64,000 nt of DNA, taken from assembly GCF_003254295.1 (NCBI RefSeq), contig NZ_QKZO01000001.1, forward strand, positions 435,663 through 499,662, written 5' to 3'. This document shows, piece by piece, positions 9,331-18,011 of this stretch. Below the pieces are notes generated by a model, which saw only the letters and a list, made by a program, of their open reading frames with translations, had not been told where the DNA came from and did no database searches. This DNA comes from Rhodobacter capsulatus (lineage in GTDB: Bacteria; Pseudomonadota; Alphaproteobacteria; Rhodobacterales; Rhodobacteraceae). Within the stretch, counting starts at the first letter, position 1; each line of letters opens with the position of its first letter. The position numbers and the translations under genes were made by a program.

Positions 9331-10034
9331 CAGTTCAGCCAGCGCCGCATGCCGCGCTCGAACACGCCTGCGAAGAAGGCCAGCAGGTCGGTGCCTTGCG
9401 AGGGCTTGAATTGATGCGGGTCTTCGGCGCCCATCACCAGCATGCCGGGCAGACGCCCCTCGCCCAGATCCAGACGCATCAGCGCCTCGGAGCGGATCCA
9501 GCTCGCGGCCTCGCCATAGATCGCTTCGGAATGCGGCAGGGTCTGGCGCAGCACCACCGGGCGGACCTGCCCGCCACGACCGGCGCGCATGTATTCCTGG
9601 ATGAAGCCGGGCTCGGCCACGCACAGAACATCGCCCAGACGACGCAGCGCCGGATCGCTGTCATCTTGCAGCGTTTCCAGCACCAGCTTGACGCTGTCCA
9701 CCCGCAGGATCTCGGCGACTTCGGTGCCGAGGCTCTTCAGGAAGCTCTCGAAATCCACCGGATCGAGCATGCGCAGCACGGCACGGTGGATCTGGTTCGT
9801 CCCCGAGAGATTCTCGTAGGCCGCGGCGATCACCGAACGGTGCGTGTCCTCGAGCCGGTCCAGGCGGCGTTCCAGCCGCTCCATCGCCACACCGCGCAGG
9901 TCGACGATATTGGCGCCCATGGCGCGTTCGTTCGCGGTGATCAGCGCCCGCATCAGATCGCGATCCTCAAGGATCACGTCGGGATCGGAGATGATCTTGT
10001 CGCGCAGTTCAGGTGCAAAAGCCGTGTCGGTCAT
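9330..10034 (-). CDS. DUF484 family protein
   Basis: A 234-residue cytoplasmic protein of the DUF484 family, whose fold resembles GAF domains; its biochemical role is not established. Visible features are an N-terminal helical, probably coiled-coil stretch (ERLERRLDRLEDTHRS) and a C-terminal globular half ending GTDLLAFFAGVFERGMRRWL, typical of the family. It is the upstream partner of xerC, overlapping it by one base, as in many proteobacteria. The ATG at 10034 has GAGAGG upstream. Confidence 0.85.
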   Translation of the reverse strand: MTDTAFAPELRDKIISDPDVILEDRDLMRALITANERAMGANIVDLRGVAMERLERRLDRLEDTHRSVIAAAYENLSGTNQIHRAVLRMLDPVDFESFLKSLGTEVAEILRVDSVKLVLETLQDDSDPALRRLGDVLCVAEPGFIQEYMRAGRGGQVRPVVLRQTLPHSEAIYGEAASWIRSEALMRLDLGEGRLPGMLVMGAEDPHQFKPSQGTDLLAFFAGVFERGMRRWLN

Positions 10035-10099
10035 GCCAGCCTCTCGTAAGCGGGTTACAGGTAAATTGACACAGATTCTGGTTAAATGCAGGTTAAATT

Positions 10100-10138
10100 T
10101 GTTAACAATAATAAGAGGCCCGCCGAATTCGGCGGGCC
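10100..10138 (-). terminator. Intrinsic terminator downstream of tal
   Basis: A perfect 22-base palindrome at 10117-10138 (GGCCCGCCGAATTCGGCGGGCC) is followed, reading the minus strand, by a T-rich run (TCTTATTATTGTT). It sits 22 bases past the transaldolase stop and upstream of the DUF484 gene, so it separates the two minus-strand units. Confidence 0.85.
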
Positions 10139-10159
10139 CGGGCTTTCGGATCACGGAAT

Positions 10160-10813
10160 TCAGACGATCGACTGGCCGGTTTTCGCCCAATCTTTCAGGA
10201 ACTGCTCCAGCCCCTTGTCGGTCAGCGGGTGGTTCGCCATCGCCTTGATCACCGAGGGCGGCGCGGTGATGACATCGGCGCCGATCCGGGCGACGTCGGT
10301 GATATGGTTGACCGAGCGGATCGAGGCGGCGAGGATCTCGGTCTTGAAACCGTAATTGTCATAGATGGTGCGGATGTCCTCGATCAGCTGCACGCCATCA
10401 AGGTTGATGTCATCCAGACGGCCGATGAAGGGGCTGATGAAGGTCGCGCCCGCCTTGGCGGCCAGGATCGCCTGCGCCGCCGAGAAGCACAGAGTGACGT
10501 TGACCATGTGGCCTTCGGATGCGAAAGCCTTGCAAGCCGTCAGGCCCGCCCAGGTCAGCGGCACCTTGATGGCGATGTTGGAGGCGATCTTGGCCAGTTT
10601 CAGCCCTTCGGCGATCATCTCGGGCGCCTCGGTCGCCACCACCTCGGCCGAGACCGGGCCCGAAACCATGTCGCAGATTTCCTTCGTCACCTCGAGGATG
10701 TCGCGGCCCGATTTCAGGATCAGCGACGGGTTGGTGGTGACACCATCGACCATGCCGAGATCGTTCAGCTCCTTGATGGCTGCCACATCGGCGGTATCGA
10801 CGAAGAATTTCAT
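10160..10813 (-). CDS. tal: Transaldolase (short, MipB/TalC-type)
   Basis: Transfers a dihydroxyacetone unit between sugar phosphates in the pentose phosphate pathway. At 217 residues it belongs to the short transaldolase/fructose-6-phosphate aldolase group. The signature [13 protein letters not shown] lies near residue 24 and the Schiff-base lysine is in [12 protein letters not shown]. The [10 protein letters not shown] start is the usual one for the family and AGGAGG precedes the ATG at 10813. Transaldolase and fructose-6-phosphate aldolase activities cannot be told apart safely from sequence. A strong terminator follows. Confidence 0.88.
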   Translation of the reverse strand: MKFFVDTADVAAIKELNDLGMVDGVTTNPSLILKSGRDILEVTKEICDMVSGPVSAEVVATEAPEMIAEGLKLAKIASNIAIKVPLTWAGLTACKAFASEGHMVNVTLCFSAAQAILAAKAGATFISPFIGRLDDINLDGVQLIEDIRTIYDNYGFKTEILAASIRSVNHITDVARIGADVITAPPSVIKAMANHPLTDKGLEQFLKDWAKTGQSIV

Positions 10814-10934
10814 GAAGGGCCTCCTGCGCTCTGTCTGGCCGCGATTTAGCGCAAACAGCCGGAAATGGCGAGAGCGGAATCGGCCGCAAGGGGGGGCTTG
10901 CCGCCCCCCTCGGCCTGACGGCCTCTCCCCCCGC

Positions 10935-10986
10935 GCGTATTTCGGCCAAGAAAAAGCCCGTCCGTTTTTTCTTGGTGCAAATACGC
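10935..10986. repeat. Extragenic palindrome, variant B (full)
   Basis: Arms at 10935-10955 and 10966-10986 form an imperfect inverted repeat around the core GTATTT, four bases, CCAAGAAAAA. The core GTATTTG...CAAG is shared with the copies at 5865, 16396 and 38565, but the outer bases differ (GCGTATTT rather than GAGGTATTT). G/C-rich runs flank it. It lies between the divergent tal and priA genes, just upstream of the priA start. Confidence 0.7.
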
Positions 10987-11019
10987 CCGCCGGAGGCGTT
11001 GCGGGGCGCGGGGCCGGGC

Positions 11020-13203
11020 ATGTCTGAGCCGGGCTTCTTTCCCGAAGGCGCCCGCGTCTCGGTCTTGACCGCCGAGCCGATCGGCAAGCCTCTGGATTAC
11101 CTTGCCCCCGAGGGCGGTTGTTTTCCCGGCGCCTTCGTCGAGGTGCCGCTCGGGCCGCGCCGGGTCGTCGGCGTCGTCTGGGGCGCGGGCGACGGCCGGT
11201 TCGAGGCGGGCAAGCTGCGGGCGGTGTCGCGGGTGCTGGACGTGCCGCCGATGCGGGCGGAATTGCAGGACTTCCTGATCCGCATGGGGACTTACACGAT
11301 GACCTCCCTGCCCGCGGTGCTGCGGCTCGCCACGCGCACGCCGGGGCTTTTCGATCCGCCCGGCGCGCGGCGGATCTATCGGCTGGGGACGGTGGCGCCG
11401 GGCAAGCTGACCGAGGCGCGCCAAAAGGTTCTGGCGGTGCTCGGCGATCACGGCGGCGCGGGGTTCTACCTGACCGAGCTGGCACAGCTTGCGGGCGTCA
11501 CGCCGCAGGTGGTGAAGGGGCTCGTCAAGCTCGGCGCGCTCGAAGAGACCGAGCAGCCCCGCGACCTGCCGCTGCCGAAGCTCGATTTCACCCTGCCGGG
11601 CAAGGTTCTGTCCGAGGATCAGGCGGCGGCGGCCGCGGCGCTGAAGGGCGAGGGCTTCGGGGTGACGCTTTTGAAGGGCGTCACCGGCTCGGGCAAGACC
11701 GAGGTCTATCTGGAAGCCGTGGCCGACTGTCTGCGGCGTGGGCGGCAGGCGCTGGTGCTGCTGCCGGAAATCGCCCTGACCTCGGAGTTTCTCTCGCGCG
11801 TCGAGGCGCGGTTCGGCGCAAGGCCCGGCGAGTGGCATTCGGGCGTCACCCAATCCGAACGGCGCAGGCTGTGGCGGATGGTGGCGAGTGGCGGCGCGCA
11901 GATGGTGGTGGGGGCGCGCTCGGCGCTGTTCCTGCCGTTTCAGGACCTTGGGCTGATCGTCGTCGACGAGGAACACGACAACTCCTACAAGCAGGAGGAG
12001 GGCGCGCTTTACAACGCCCGCGACATGGCGGTGCTGCGCGCCTCGCTGGTGGGGGCGCAGGTGGTGCTGGCCTCGGCCACGCCCAGCCTTGAAAGCTGGG
12101 TCAACGCGGCTTCGGGGAAATACCGCCGCATCGATCTGGCGGCCCGTTTCGGCGCTTCGGAGCTGCCCGAGATGCGCGCCATCGACATGCGCGAGGAACG
12201 CATTGAACCCGTGCACTGGATCTCGCCCAGCCTTGTCGGCGCGGTGCTGGCGACACTCTCGCGCGGGGAACAGGCGATGCTGTTCCTCAACCGTCGCGGC
12301 TATGCCCCGGTCACGCTCTGCCGCGCCTGCGGGCAGCAGATCGGCTGCGATCATTGCGACGCGCGGATGGTGGAACACCGCTTCCTCAAGCGCCTTGTCT
12401 GCCATCAATGCGGCGAGACGAAACCGATCCCCACCGCCTGCCCCTCCTGCGGTGTCGAGGGCAAGCTGGCCCCCGTCGGCCCCGGGGTCGAGCGGCTGGC
12501 CGAGGAGGTGGCGGAACGCTTCCCCACGGCGCGGGTGGCGGTGCTGTCCTCGGACCTGTTCGGCTCGGCCCGGGCGCTGAAGGAGGCGGTGGCAAATATC
12601 GCGCAAGGCGGCGCCGACATCCTCATCGGCACGCAGATCGTCGCCAAGGGGCACAATTTTCCACTTCTGACGCTGGTCGGCGTGATCGATGCCGATCTGG
12701 GCCTGCAGGGCTCCGACCTGCGCGCGGCGGAACGCACCTTTCAGCTGATGCGACAGGTGGCGGGCCGGGCGGGGCGGGCGGAAAAACCCGGGCTGGCGCT
12801 GCTTCAGACCTTTCAGCCCGAACATCCGGTGATCCGCGCCATTCTGGGCGGCGACGAGGAGGCGTTCTGGAAGGCCGAGGCCGAGGGGCGCCGGGCGGCG
12901 AATGTGCCGCCCTATGGCCGGATGGCGGGGATCATCCTTTCGGGCGCCGAGATCGAGCCGCTTTTCGCCTATGGCAATGACCTTGCGCAGCACGACGGCC
13001 CCCTGCGCCACATCGGCGCGCAGCTTTACGGCCCCGCCCCCGCCCCCATCGCCCGCATCCGCGGCCGCCACCGGGTCCGCCTCCTGATCCGCGCCGACAA
13101 GACCGCGCCGCTGCAACAGGCGATCCGGGCCTGGCTGCGCGGGGTGAAACAGCCCAATTCCGTCCGCCTGGCCATCGACATCGACCCGCAAAGCTTCCTT
13201 TAG
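11020..13203 (+). CDS. priA: Primosomal protein N', replication restart helicase PriA
   Basis: Superfamily 2 DNA helicase that recognises stalled forks and reloads the replicative helicase. The 727-residue protein has an N-terminal DNA-binding region, Walker [12 protein letters not shown], the DEEH box in [15 protein letters not shown], a Cys-rich zinc domain with eight cysteines (CRAC, CDHC, CHQC, CPSC) inserted in the helicase core, and the C-terminal motif QMVGRAGR-like [12 protein letters not shown] chose the ATG at 11020 ([10 protein letters not shown]); upstream in-frame codons would extend it into the repeat element. It reads divergently from tal. Confidence 0.94.
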   Translation: MSEPGFFPEGARVSVLTAEPIGKPLDYLAPEGGCFPGAFVEVPLGPRRVVGVVWGAGDGRFEAGKLRAVSRVLDVPPMRAELQDFLIRMGTYTMTSLPAVLRLATRTPGLFDPPGARRIYRLGTVAPGKLTEARQKVLAVLGDHGGAGFYLTELAQLAGVTPQVVKGLVKLGALEETEQPRDLPLPKLDFTLPGKVLSEDQAAAAAALKGEGFGVTLLKGVTGSGKTEVYLEAVADCLRRGRQALVLLPEIALTSEFLSRVEARFGARPGEWHSGVTQSERRRLWRMVASGGAQMVVGARSALFLPFQDLGLIVVDEEHDNSYKQEEGALYNARDMAVLRASLVGAQVVLASATPSLESWVNAASGKYRRIDLAARFGASELPEMRAIDMREERIEPVHWISPSLVGAVLATLSRGEQAMLFLNRRGYAPVTLCRACGQQIGCDHCDARMVEHRFLKRLVCHQCGETKPIPTACPSCGVEGKLAPVGPGVERLAEEVAERFPTARVAVLSSDLFGSARALKEAVANIAQGGADILIGTQIVAKGHNFPLLTLVGVIDADLGLQGSDLRAAERTFQLMRQVAGRAGRAEKPGLALLQTFQPEHPVIRAILGGDEEAFWKAEAEGRRAANVPPYGRMAGIILSGAEIEPLFAYGNDLAQHDGPLRHIGAQLYGPAPAPIARIRGRHRVRLLIRADKTAPLQQAIRAWLRGVKQPNSVRLAIDIDPQSFL

Positions 13204-13268
13204 ACCCGCTTTCGATTGACCGCCCGCCGCTTTCGCGCCATTGGGGGCAAAACCAACGGAGCCCGCCC

Positions 13269-14138
13269 ATGACCACCTTCACCGCCTTTGCCGTCCTGCC
13301 CGAGCGCGAGCTTGCCGACGATCTGGCCGAGCGGCTGGAAGATCTGGACCCCGGCCCCTATGGCGTCGGCGTCTTCGAGATCGAGGATGGCTCGGGCAAT
13401 TTCGAGGTCGGCGCCTATTTTCTGGACCGCCCCGATGACATCGTGCTCGATCTGCTCGCCGCCGCCTATGGCGCTACCGGCTTCGTCATTTCGGAACTGC
13501 CGGAAACCGACTGGGTGGCGCATGTGAAGCGCGAACTGGCCCCGGTCGTGGCCGGGCGCTTCTTCGTGCATGGCAGCCATGATGCCGACAAGGTGCCCGA
13601 GGGGTCGATCCCGCTGCTGATCGATGCCGCCATGGCCTTCGGCACCGGCCATCACGGCACGACGCTGGGCTGCCTGACCGCGCTTGACCGGCTGGCGGCC
13701 GAGGGGATCCATCCGCGCAGGACCATCGACATCGGCTGCGGCACCGCCGTTCTGGCGATGGCGGCCGCGAAGCTCTGGCCCGAGACCGTGCTGGCCTCCG
13801 ACATCGACCCCGTCGCGGTCGAAACCGCCGCGGCGAATGTCACCGGCAATGATCTGGCGGGCCGGGTGATCTGCCTGCAGGCGGCCGGTTTCGCCCATCC
13901 CGAGCTGCAATCCGCTGCCCCCTTCGACCTTGTTTTTGCCAATATCCTGAAAGGCCCGCTGATCACGCTCGCCCCCGACATGGGGCGGTTTTGCGCCGAA
14001 TCGGGCCGTGTCATCCTCTCCGGGATCTTGATCGAGCAGGGTGACGAGGTGATCGACGCCTATCAGGCGCAGGGCTTCCGTCTCGTTTCGCGCGACAATC
14101 ACGGCGATTGGACGACATTGGTTCTGCAGCGGAGCTGA
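13269..14138 (+). CDS. prmA: Ribosomal protein L11 methyltransferase
   Basis: SAM-dependent methyltransferase that modifies ribosomal protein L11. The 289-residue product has the PrmA signature AFGTGHHGTT near residue 122, motif I of the Rossmann fold in DIGCGTAVLAMAAAK, and the NILKGPL segment corresponding to the NPPY-like motif of this family. GGAG precedes the ATG at 13269. It follows priA on the same strand by 65 bases. The GHH variant of the usual GTGxHxTT motif is normal for the group. Confidence 0.9.
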   Translation: MTTFTAFAVLPERELADDLAERLEDLDPGPYGVGVFEIEDGSGNFEVGAYFLDRPDDIVLDLLAAAYGATGFVISELPETDWVAHVKRELAPVVAGRFFVHGSHDADKVPEGSIPLLIDAAMAFGTGHHGTTLGCLTALDRLAAEGIHPRRTIDIGCGTAVLAMAAAKLWPETVLASDIDPVAVETAAANVTGNDLAGRVICLQAAGFAHPELQSAAPFDLVFANILKGPLITLAPDMGRFCAESGRVILSGILIEQGDEVIDAYQAQGFRLVSRDNHGDWTTLVLQRS

Positions 14139-14237
14139 TCCGCGGAAAGCCATCTCGCCGGAGCGGCGAAATTCGGGCATGATTGTTAATCAGTCGTTAG
14201 GCATGTTGCCCGCGACCGGTTTTGAGTGGAGCCCGTC

Positions 14238-14585
14238 ATGCGTCGTTCGATCAATGCGGATTTCGAAGACCGCCTTGCGCGGATCGACCGGATTCACGCT
14301 GCTGGCGGGGCTTTCGAGGCGTCAGGGGCGCTTGGCCGCGCCTATTTCGACAGCCACCGCCCGAAGGAGCGCCGCCGCTTTCCCTGGCGGGCCGTGGCGA
14401 TGCTGCTTTTGGGGATGCTGCTGTTCAAGGGCGCGATCCTGGCGCAGGTCGGCCCGGAAACCTATGCCCGCCGGGTCGAGGTCCTGCGGCAAGGCTCTGC
14501 GCTGGAACAGGCGGGGGCCTGGGTGTTGCAAGCCGATGCGCCGACGCGATTCATCGCCGCGCAGCTGCGCGCGCTGCTGTTCTGA
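14238..14585 (+). CDS. Small single-span membrane protein of unknown function
   Basis: A 115-residue protein I do not recognise. A charged N-terminal half (NADFEDRLARIDRIH, HRPKERRRFPWR) leads to one predicted membrane helix, AVAMLLLGMLLFKGAILAQ, at about residues 54-72, followed by a soluble tail of about 40 residues. Positive residues before the helix predict a cytoplasmic N-terminus. The ATG at 14238 has GGAG six bases upstream. It is followed by a stem-loop terminator and is convergent with the DUF1127 gene. Confidence 0.75.
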   Translation: MRRSINADFEDRLARIDRIHAAGGAFEASGALGRAYFDSHRPKERRRFPWRAVAMLLLGMLLFKGAILAQVGPETYARRVEVLRQGSALEQAGAWVLQADAPTRFIAAQLRALLF

Positions 14586-14601
14586 CCGCGATTTCGGCGT
14601 G

Positions 14602-14632
14602 AAAAAGCCGCGCAGGGCGCTGCGCGGCCTTT
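14602..14632. terminator. Stem-loop terminator between convergent genes
   Basis: Arms GCCGCGCA (14607-14614) and TGCGCGGC (14621-14628) with a six-base loop. Five A residues precede and a short T run follows, so it could end transcription from both sides. It sits between the small membrane protein gene and the DUF1127 gene. Confidence 0.75.
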
Positions 14633-14648
14633 GGTAATTCCCGCGGCT

Positions 14649-14837
14649 TCAGCGGCCGATGCCGTCGATATCGAACCGCGTCAGGCCGATATCATTGAGT
14701 TCCCGGTCGCTCAGCCGCGCAAGCGCCCGCCGCGTCAGCCGGGCGTCGTTCCACAGCGTCATCGCGTCGATCAGGCGGGCAAACATCCCGGCCCGGCCAT
14801 GGCGGGCGGAAAGGGCGAGGGTGTCGAGGGCGGACAT
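14649..14837 (-). CDS. DUF1127 (YjiS-like) small protein
   Basis: A 62-residue basic protein whose C-terminal half, LARLSDRELNDIGLTRFDI, is the DUF1127 hallmark. Members are common in alphaproteobacteria; some affect stress responses and small-RNA regulation, but the function of this one is unknown. AAGGAA lies upstream of the ATG at 14837. It is monocistronic, with the 337-base gap on its promoter side. Confidence 0.85.
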   Translation of the reverse strand: MSALDTLALSARHGRAGMFARLIDAMTLWNDARLTRRALARLSDRELNDIGLTRFDIDGIGR

Positions 14838-15174
14838 GATACGGTTCCTTTGTATTCTGCCGATTTGTTAGGCGTCTCTTTGTTGACTGAGCAGTTAATC
14901 AAGGCAACTGGCGAAAACAAGCGCCCCCCGGTCAGCCCCGCCATGCAGTTTTTGCATGGCTTTTCGGACAGTTGACGGCTTCGTGACCGGCCCCGGCATT
15001 TTGTCGTCCCGCTTCGTCATTTTGCTGGCGCATTCGGCTGCGAAGCGTCGCTTTGCGCCGTTTGATGATCGTTTCGCCGCCAGGGCGCAGAGCTGTCGCC
15101 GCCGCTTTGCGCTTTCCGATGTTCTGCTTTTGTGCTAAATGCGGAAAAAATGCCACAGGCAAAAGGGCAGTCAC
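14838..15174. other. Gene-free stretch upstream of ruvC
   Basis: A 337-base gap between the divergent DUF1127 and ruvC genes, presumably with promoters for both. No convincing coding frame is seen. One clear structure is a hairpin with 8-base arms, GCCATGCA (14940-14947) and TGCATGGC (14953-14960), followed on the plus strand by TTTT, which looks like a small intrinsic terminator with no gene in front of it. T-rich pyrimidine patches precede ruvC. Confidence 0.5.
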
Positions 15175-15726
15175 ATGCGGGTGATCGGGATCGATCCGGG
15201 GTTACGCAACCTCGGCTGGGGGGTGATCGAGGTCGAGGGCGCCCGCTTGCGGCACATCGCGAATGGAATCATCCATTCCGAGGGCACGGATCTGGCGAAA
15301 CGCCTTGTCGTGCTGCATGCGGGCCTGACCGCGGTGATCGCGGCGCATCGCCCCGAGGCCGCGGCGGTGGAACAGACCTTCGTCAACAAGGATGCGGTGG
15401 CGACGCTGAAGCTGGGTCAGGCGCGCGGCATCGCGCTTCTGGTGCCCGCGCAGGCCGGGCTCGAAATCGGGGAATATGCGCCCAATGCGGTGAAAAAGGC
15501 CGTTGTGGGGGTGGGTCACGCCGACAAGGCGCAGGTGCAACACATGGTGCGCCACCAGCTGCCGGGCGTCGTCTTTGACGGGCCCGATGCGGCGGATGCG
15601 CTGGCCATCGCGATCTGCCACGCCCATCACCTGCAATCGGCACGCCGCGCCTCGGCGGCGATGCTCGGCCGCGGCGCGCTCGAAATCACCGCGGGGCAAG
15701 CCCGGATCCGGAGGACAGGCGCATGA
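15175..15726 (+). CDS. ruvC: Holliday junction resolvase RuvC
   Basis: Endonuclease that cuts four-way junctions brought by RuvAB. The 183-residue protein starts [16 protein letters not shown] with the first catalytic Asp at residue 7. The Glu of VEQTFVNKD and the Asp pair of [12 protein letters not shown] complete the RNase-H-like metal site. The ATG at 15175 has AAAAGGG upstream; an earlier in-frame ATG would add a basic 12-residue tail not typical of RuvC. Its stop overlaps the ruvA start as ATGA. Confidence 0.95.
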   Translation: MRVIGIDPGLRNLGWGVIEVEGARLRHIANGIIHSEGTDLAKRLVVLHAGLTAVIAAHRPEAAAVEQTFVNKDAVATLKLGQARGIALLVPAQAGLEIGEYAPNAVKKAVVGVGHADKAQVQHMVRHQLPGVVFDGPDAADALAIAICHAHHLQSARRASAAMLGRGALEITAGQARIRRTGA

Positions 15727-16391
15727 TCGGACGCATCGCCGGGATCATCCTGCACCGCGCCATGGACCATGTGCTGATCGACGTGCGCGGGGTGGGCTAC
15801 ATCGTCCATGTCTCCTCGCGCACCGCCGCGAACCTGCCGCCGGTGGGCGAGGCCTGCGCGCTTTACACCGAGCTTCTGGTGCGCGAGGACCTGTTGCAGC
15901 TCTTCGGCTTCCCGACGCTGATCGAAAAGGAATGGCACCGGCTGCTGACCTCGGTGCAGGGGATCGGCGCCAAGGCTTCGCTGGCAATCCTTGGCACGCT
16001 GGGCCCCGAGGGCGTCTCCCGCGCGCTCGCCCTTGGCGACTGGAACGCGATCAAGGCCGCCCCCGGGGTCGGGCCGAAACTGGCGCAGCGCGTGGTGATG
16101 GAGTTGAAGGACAAGGCGCCGACGGTGATGGCGATGGGCGGCACGCTGACCGTCGACACCGCCCCCTCGGACGAGGTGATCGAGGCCGCGCCACAGCCGG
16201 TCAAACGCCCCGCCCCCGCCGCCACAAGGCAGGTGAACTTCACCGCCGAGGCGCTCTCGGCCCTGACGAACCTCGGCTATTCCCCCTCGGATGCCGCCAC
16301 CGCCGTCGCCCGGGCCAGCGAAAACCCCGAGGCCACCGACACCGCGAAACTGATCCGCACCGCCCTGCGCCTGCTCGCCCCAAAGGACTAG
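15723..16391 (+). CDS. ruvA: Holliday junction branch-migration subunit RuvA
   Basis: Binds the junction as a tetramer and positions the RuvB motors. The 222-residue product shows the N-terminal OB fold ([12 protein letters not shown]), two helix-hairpin-helix motifs ([16 protein letters not shown] and [16 protein letters not shown]), a Pro/Ala-rich linker and a C-terminal UBA-like domain ([21 protein letters not shown]) that contacts RuvB. It is coupled to ruvC by a 4-base overlap; a 69-base gap holding a half repeat element separates it from ruvB. Confidence 0.94.
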   Translation: MIGRIAGIILHRAMDHVLIDVRGVGYIVHVSSRTAANLPPVGEACALYTELLVREDLLQLFGFPTLIEKEWHRLLTSVQGIGAKASLAILGTLGPEGVSRALALGDWNAIKAAPGVGPKLAQRVVMELKDKAPTVMAMGGTLTVDTAPSDEVIEAAPQPVKRPAPAATRQVNFTAEALSALTNLGYSPSDAATAVARASENPEATDTAKLIRTALRLLAPKD

Positions 16392-16395
16392 CCTT

Positions 16396-16440
16396 TTCAT
16401 CTTGCCTCAAATACCTCGGGGGTGTGGGGGCAGCGCCCCC
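16396..16440. repeat. Extragenic palindrome family, half copy between ruvA and ruvB
   Basis: Carries one arm only, TTCATCTTG, three bases, CAAATACCTCGGGG (16396-16420), then the companion palindrome GGGGGCAGCGCCCCC (16426-16440). Both modules match those at 5904-5965 and 38597-38705. It sits inside the ruvA-ruvB gap, upstream of the ruvB start. Confidence 0.75.
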
Positions 16441-16460
16441 ACCCTCGTTGAAAGCCCGCC

Positions 16461-17510
16461 ATGACCGAACCCGATCCAACCCTTCGCCCCGACCGCCTGC
16501 CCGAGGACGCCGACCGCGCCCTGCGGCCGCAGGTGCTCGAGGATTTCGTCGGTCAGGCCGAGGCGCGGGCGAACCTGCGCGTCTTCATCGAAAGCGCGAA
16601 GATGCGCGGTCAGGCGATGGATCACACGCTGTTTCATGGCCCGCCCGGGCTTGGGAAAACCACGCTGGCGCAGATCATGGCGCGGGAGTTGGGGGTGAAT
16701 TTCAAGATGACCTCCGGCCCGGTTCTGGCGCGGGCGGGCGATCTGGCGGCGATCCTCACCAACCTTGAAAACCGCGATGTTCTTTTCATCGACGAGATCC
16801 ACCGGATGAACCCGGCGGTCGAGGAGGTGCTTTATCCGGCGATGGAGGATTTCGAGCTGGATCTGGTGATCGGCGAGGGCCCGGCCGCGCGCACCGTGCG
16901 GATCGAACTGCAGCCCTTCACCCTGGTCGGCGCCACGACCCGGCTCGGCCTGCTGACCACGCCGCTGCGGGACCGCTTCGGCATTCCGACGCGGCTGCAA
17001 TTTTACACCGAGGACGAGCTCGACCTCATCGTCAGCCGCGGCGCCCGGCTTCTGGGCATTCCCGCCGACCCGGACGGCACGCGCGAGATCGCCAAACGCG
17101 CCCGCGGCACGCCGCGGATTGCGGGCCGCCTGCTGCGCCGGGTCGTCGATTTCGCGCTGGTCGAGGGCGACGGGCGGCTGACCCGCAAGCTGGCCGACAA
17201 TGCGCTGACCCGGCTCGGCGTCGATCATCTGGGGCTCGATGGCGCCGACCGGCGCTACATGATGCTGATGGCGGAGCATTACGGCGGCGGGCCGGTGGGG
17301 GTGGAGACGCTCTCGGCCGCGCTTTCCGAAAGCCGCGATGCGCTGGAAGAGGTGATCGAGCCTTACCTGTTGCAGCAGGGTCTCATTCAGCGCACGCCGC
17401 GCGGGCGGATGCTCGGCCACCGGGCCTGGCGGCATCTGGGGCTCGAGGCGCCGCAAGTCCCGCCGCAAACGCAAGTTCCGGTCCAGACCGACCTTTTCGA
17501 CGCGGGCTGA
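16461..17510 (+). CDS. ruvB: Holliday junction DNA helicase RuvB
   Basis: AAA+ hexameric motor for branch migration. The 349-residue protein has Walker A GPPGLGKT at residues 60-67, Walker B DEIH at 111-114, sensor-1 region [11 protein letters not shown], and a C-terminal winged-helix domain ([16 protein letters not shown]). The start [23 protein letters not shown] has the usual RuvB N-terminal form. It is third in the ruvC-ruvA-ruvB set, after a 69-base spacer. Confidence 0.95.
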   Translation: MTEPDPTLRPDRLPEDADRALRPQVLEDFVGQAEARANLRVFIESAKMRGQAMDHTLFHGPPGLGKTTLAQIMARELGVNFKMTSGPVLARAGDLAAILTNLENRDVLFIDEIHRMNPAVEEVLYPAMEDFELDLVIGEGPAARTVRIELQPFTLVGATTRLGLLTTPLRDRFGIPTRLQFYTEDELDLIVSRGARLLGIPADPDGTREIAKRARGTPRIAGRLLRRVVDFALVEGDGRLTRKLADNALTRLGVDHLGLDGADRRYMMLMAEHYGGGPVGVETLSAALSESRDALEEVIEPYLLQQGLIQRTPRGRMLGHRAWRHLGLEAPQVPPQTQVPVQTDLFDAG

Positions 17511-17545
17511 CTGGACGCGCCGCGGTGGCGGTGTATCCTTGGCCC

Positions 17546-17956
17546 ATGTCCACGCCCCTGCCCCCCCGTTTTCCCGTCACCGAAGCCCAGATCGAGGCCG
17601 TGGTGGCCGAGTTCTATGCCCGCGTCCGCGCCCATCCCGATCTGGCGCCGATCTTTGCCGCGCATGTGACCGACTGGGCGCATCACGAGGCGAAGATCGC
17701 CCGGTTCTGGAAGGGCTCGATCCTGCACATGCAGGGTTACGAGGGCAGCCCGATGATCTCGCATCGCCGCGCGGGCGATGTCGAGGGCGGGCATTTTCCG
17801 CTGTGGCTTGCGACCTTCGATGCGGTGCTGCACGACACGCTTGACCCGGCGGCGGCGGCGGGCTGGTCGGCGCTTGCGCATCGGATCGGCAAGGGGCTGC
17901 GGATGGGGGTCGAGGATGTCGGCCGCCCGGCCGGGGCGGTGCCCAACCTGCGCTGA
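17546..17956 (+). CDS. Group III truncated hemoglobin
   Basis: A 136-residue protein fitting group III (P-type) truncated globins, small heme proteins linked to nitric oxide or peroxide chemistry. Seen features are the helix-B/E region ending RFWKGSILHMQGYEGSPMISH, where the His of SPMISH is the likely proximal ligand, and the GGHFPLWLATFDAVL segment typical of the group. I chose ATG 17546; a GTG at 17525 would add seven residues. It lies 35 bases after ruvB and may be cotranscribed, though the functions seem unrelated. Confidence 0.82.
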   Translation: MSTPLPPRFPVTEAQIEAVVAEFYARVRAHPDLAPIFAAHVTDWAHHEAKIARFWKGSILHMQGYEGSPMISHRRAGDVEGGHFPLWLATFDAVLHDTLDPAAAAGWSALAHRIGKGLRMGVEDVGRPAGAVPNLR

Positions 17957-17979
17957 GCGCCCCTTCCCGGCCCGGGAAA

Positions 17980-18005
17980 GGGCGTATTTGGACCAAGAAA
18001 AAGCC
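17980..18005. repeat. Extragenic palindrome, variant B (half copy)
   Basis: GGGCGTATTTG, three bases, CCAAGAAAAAGCC matches one arm of the element at 10935-10986. It lies in the short gap between the convergent truncated hemoglobin and ycjF-like genes. No second arm is present. Confidence 0.65.
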
Positions 18006-18011
18006 GAAGGC

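Noticed and set aside
10846..13191. 781-codon minus-strand frame opposite priA
   Set aside because: The opposite strand encodes an intact PriA with all helicase and zinc motifs; the minus frame is low-complexity and lacks a ribosome-binding site.
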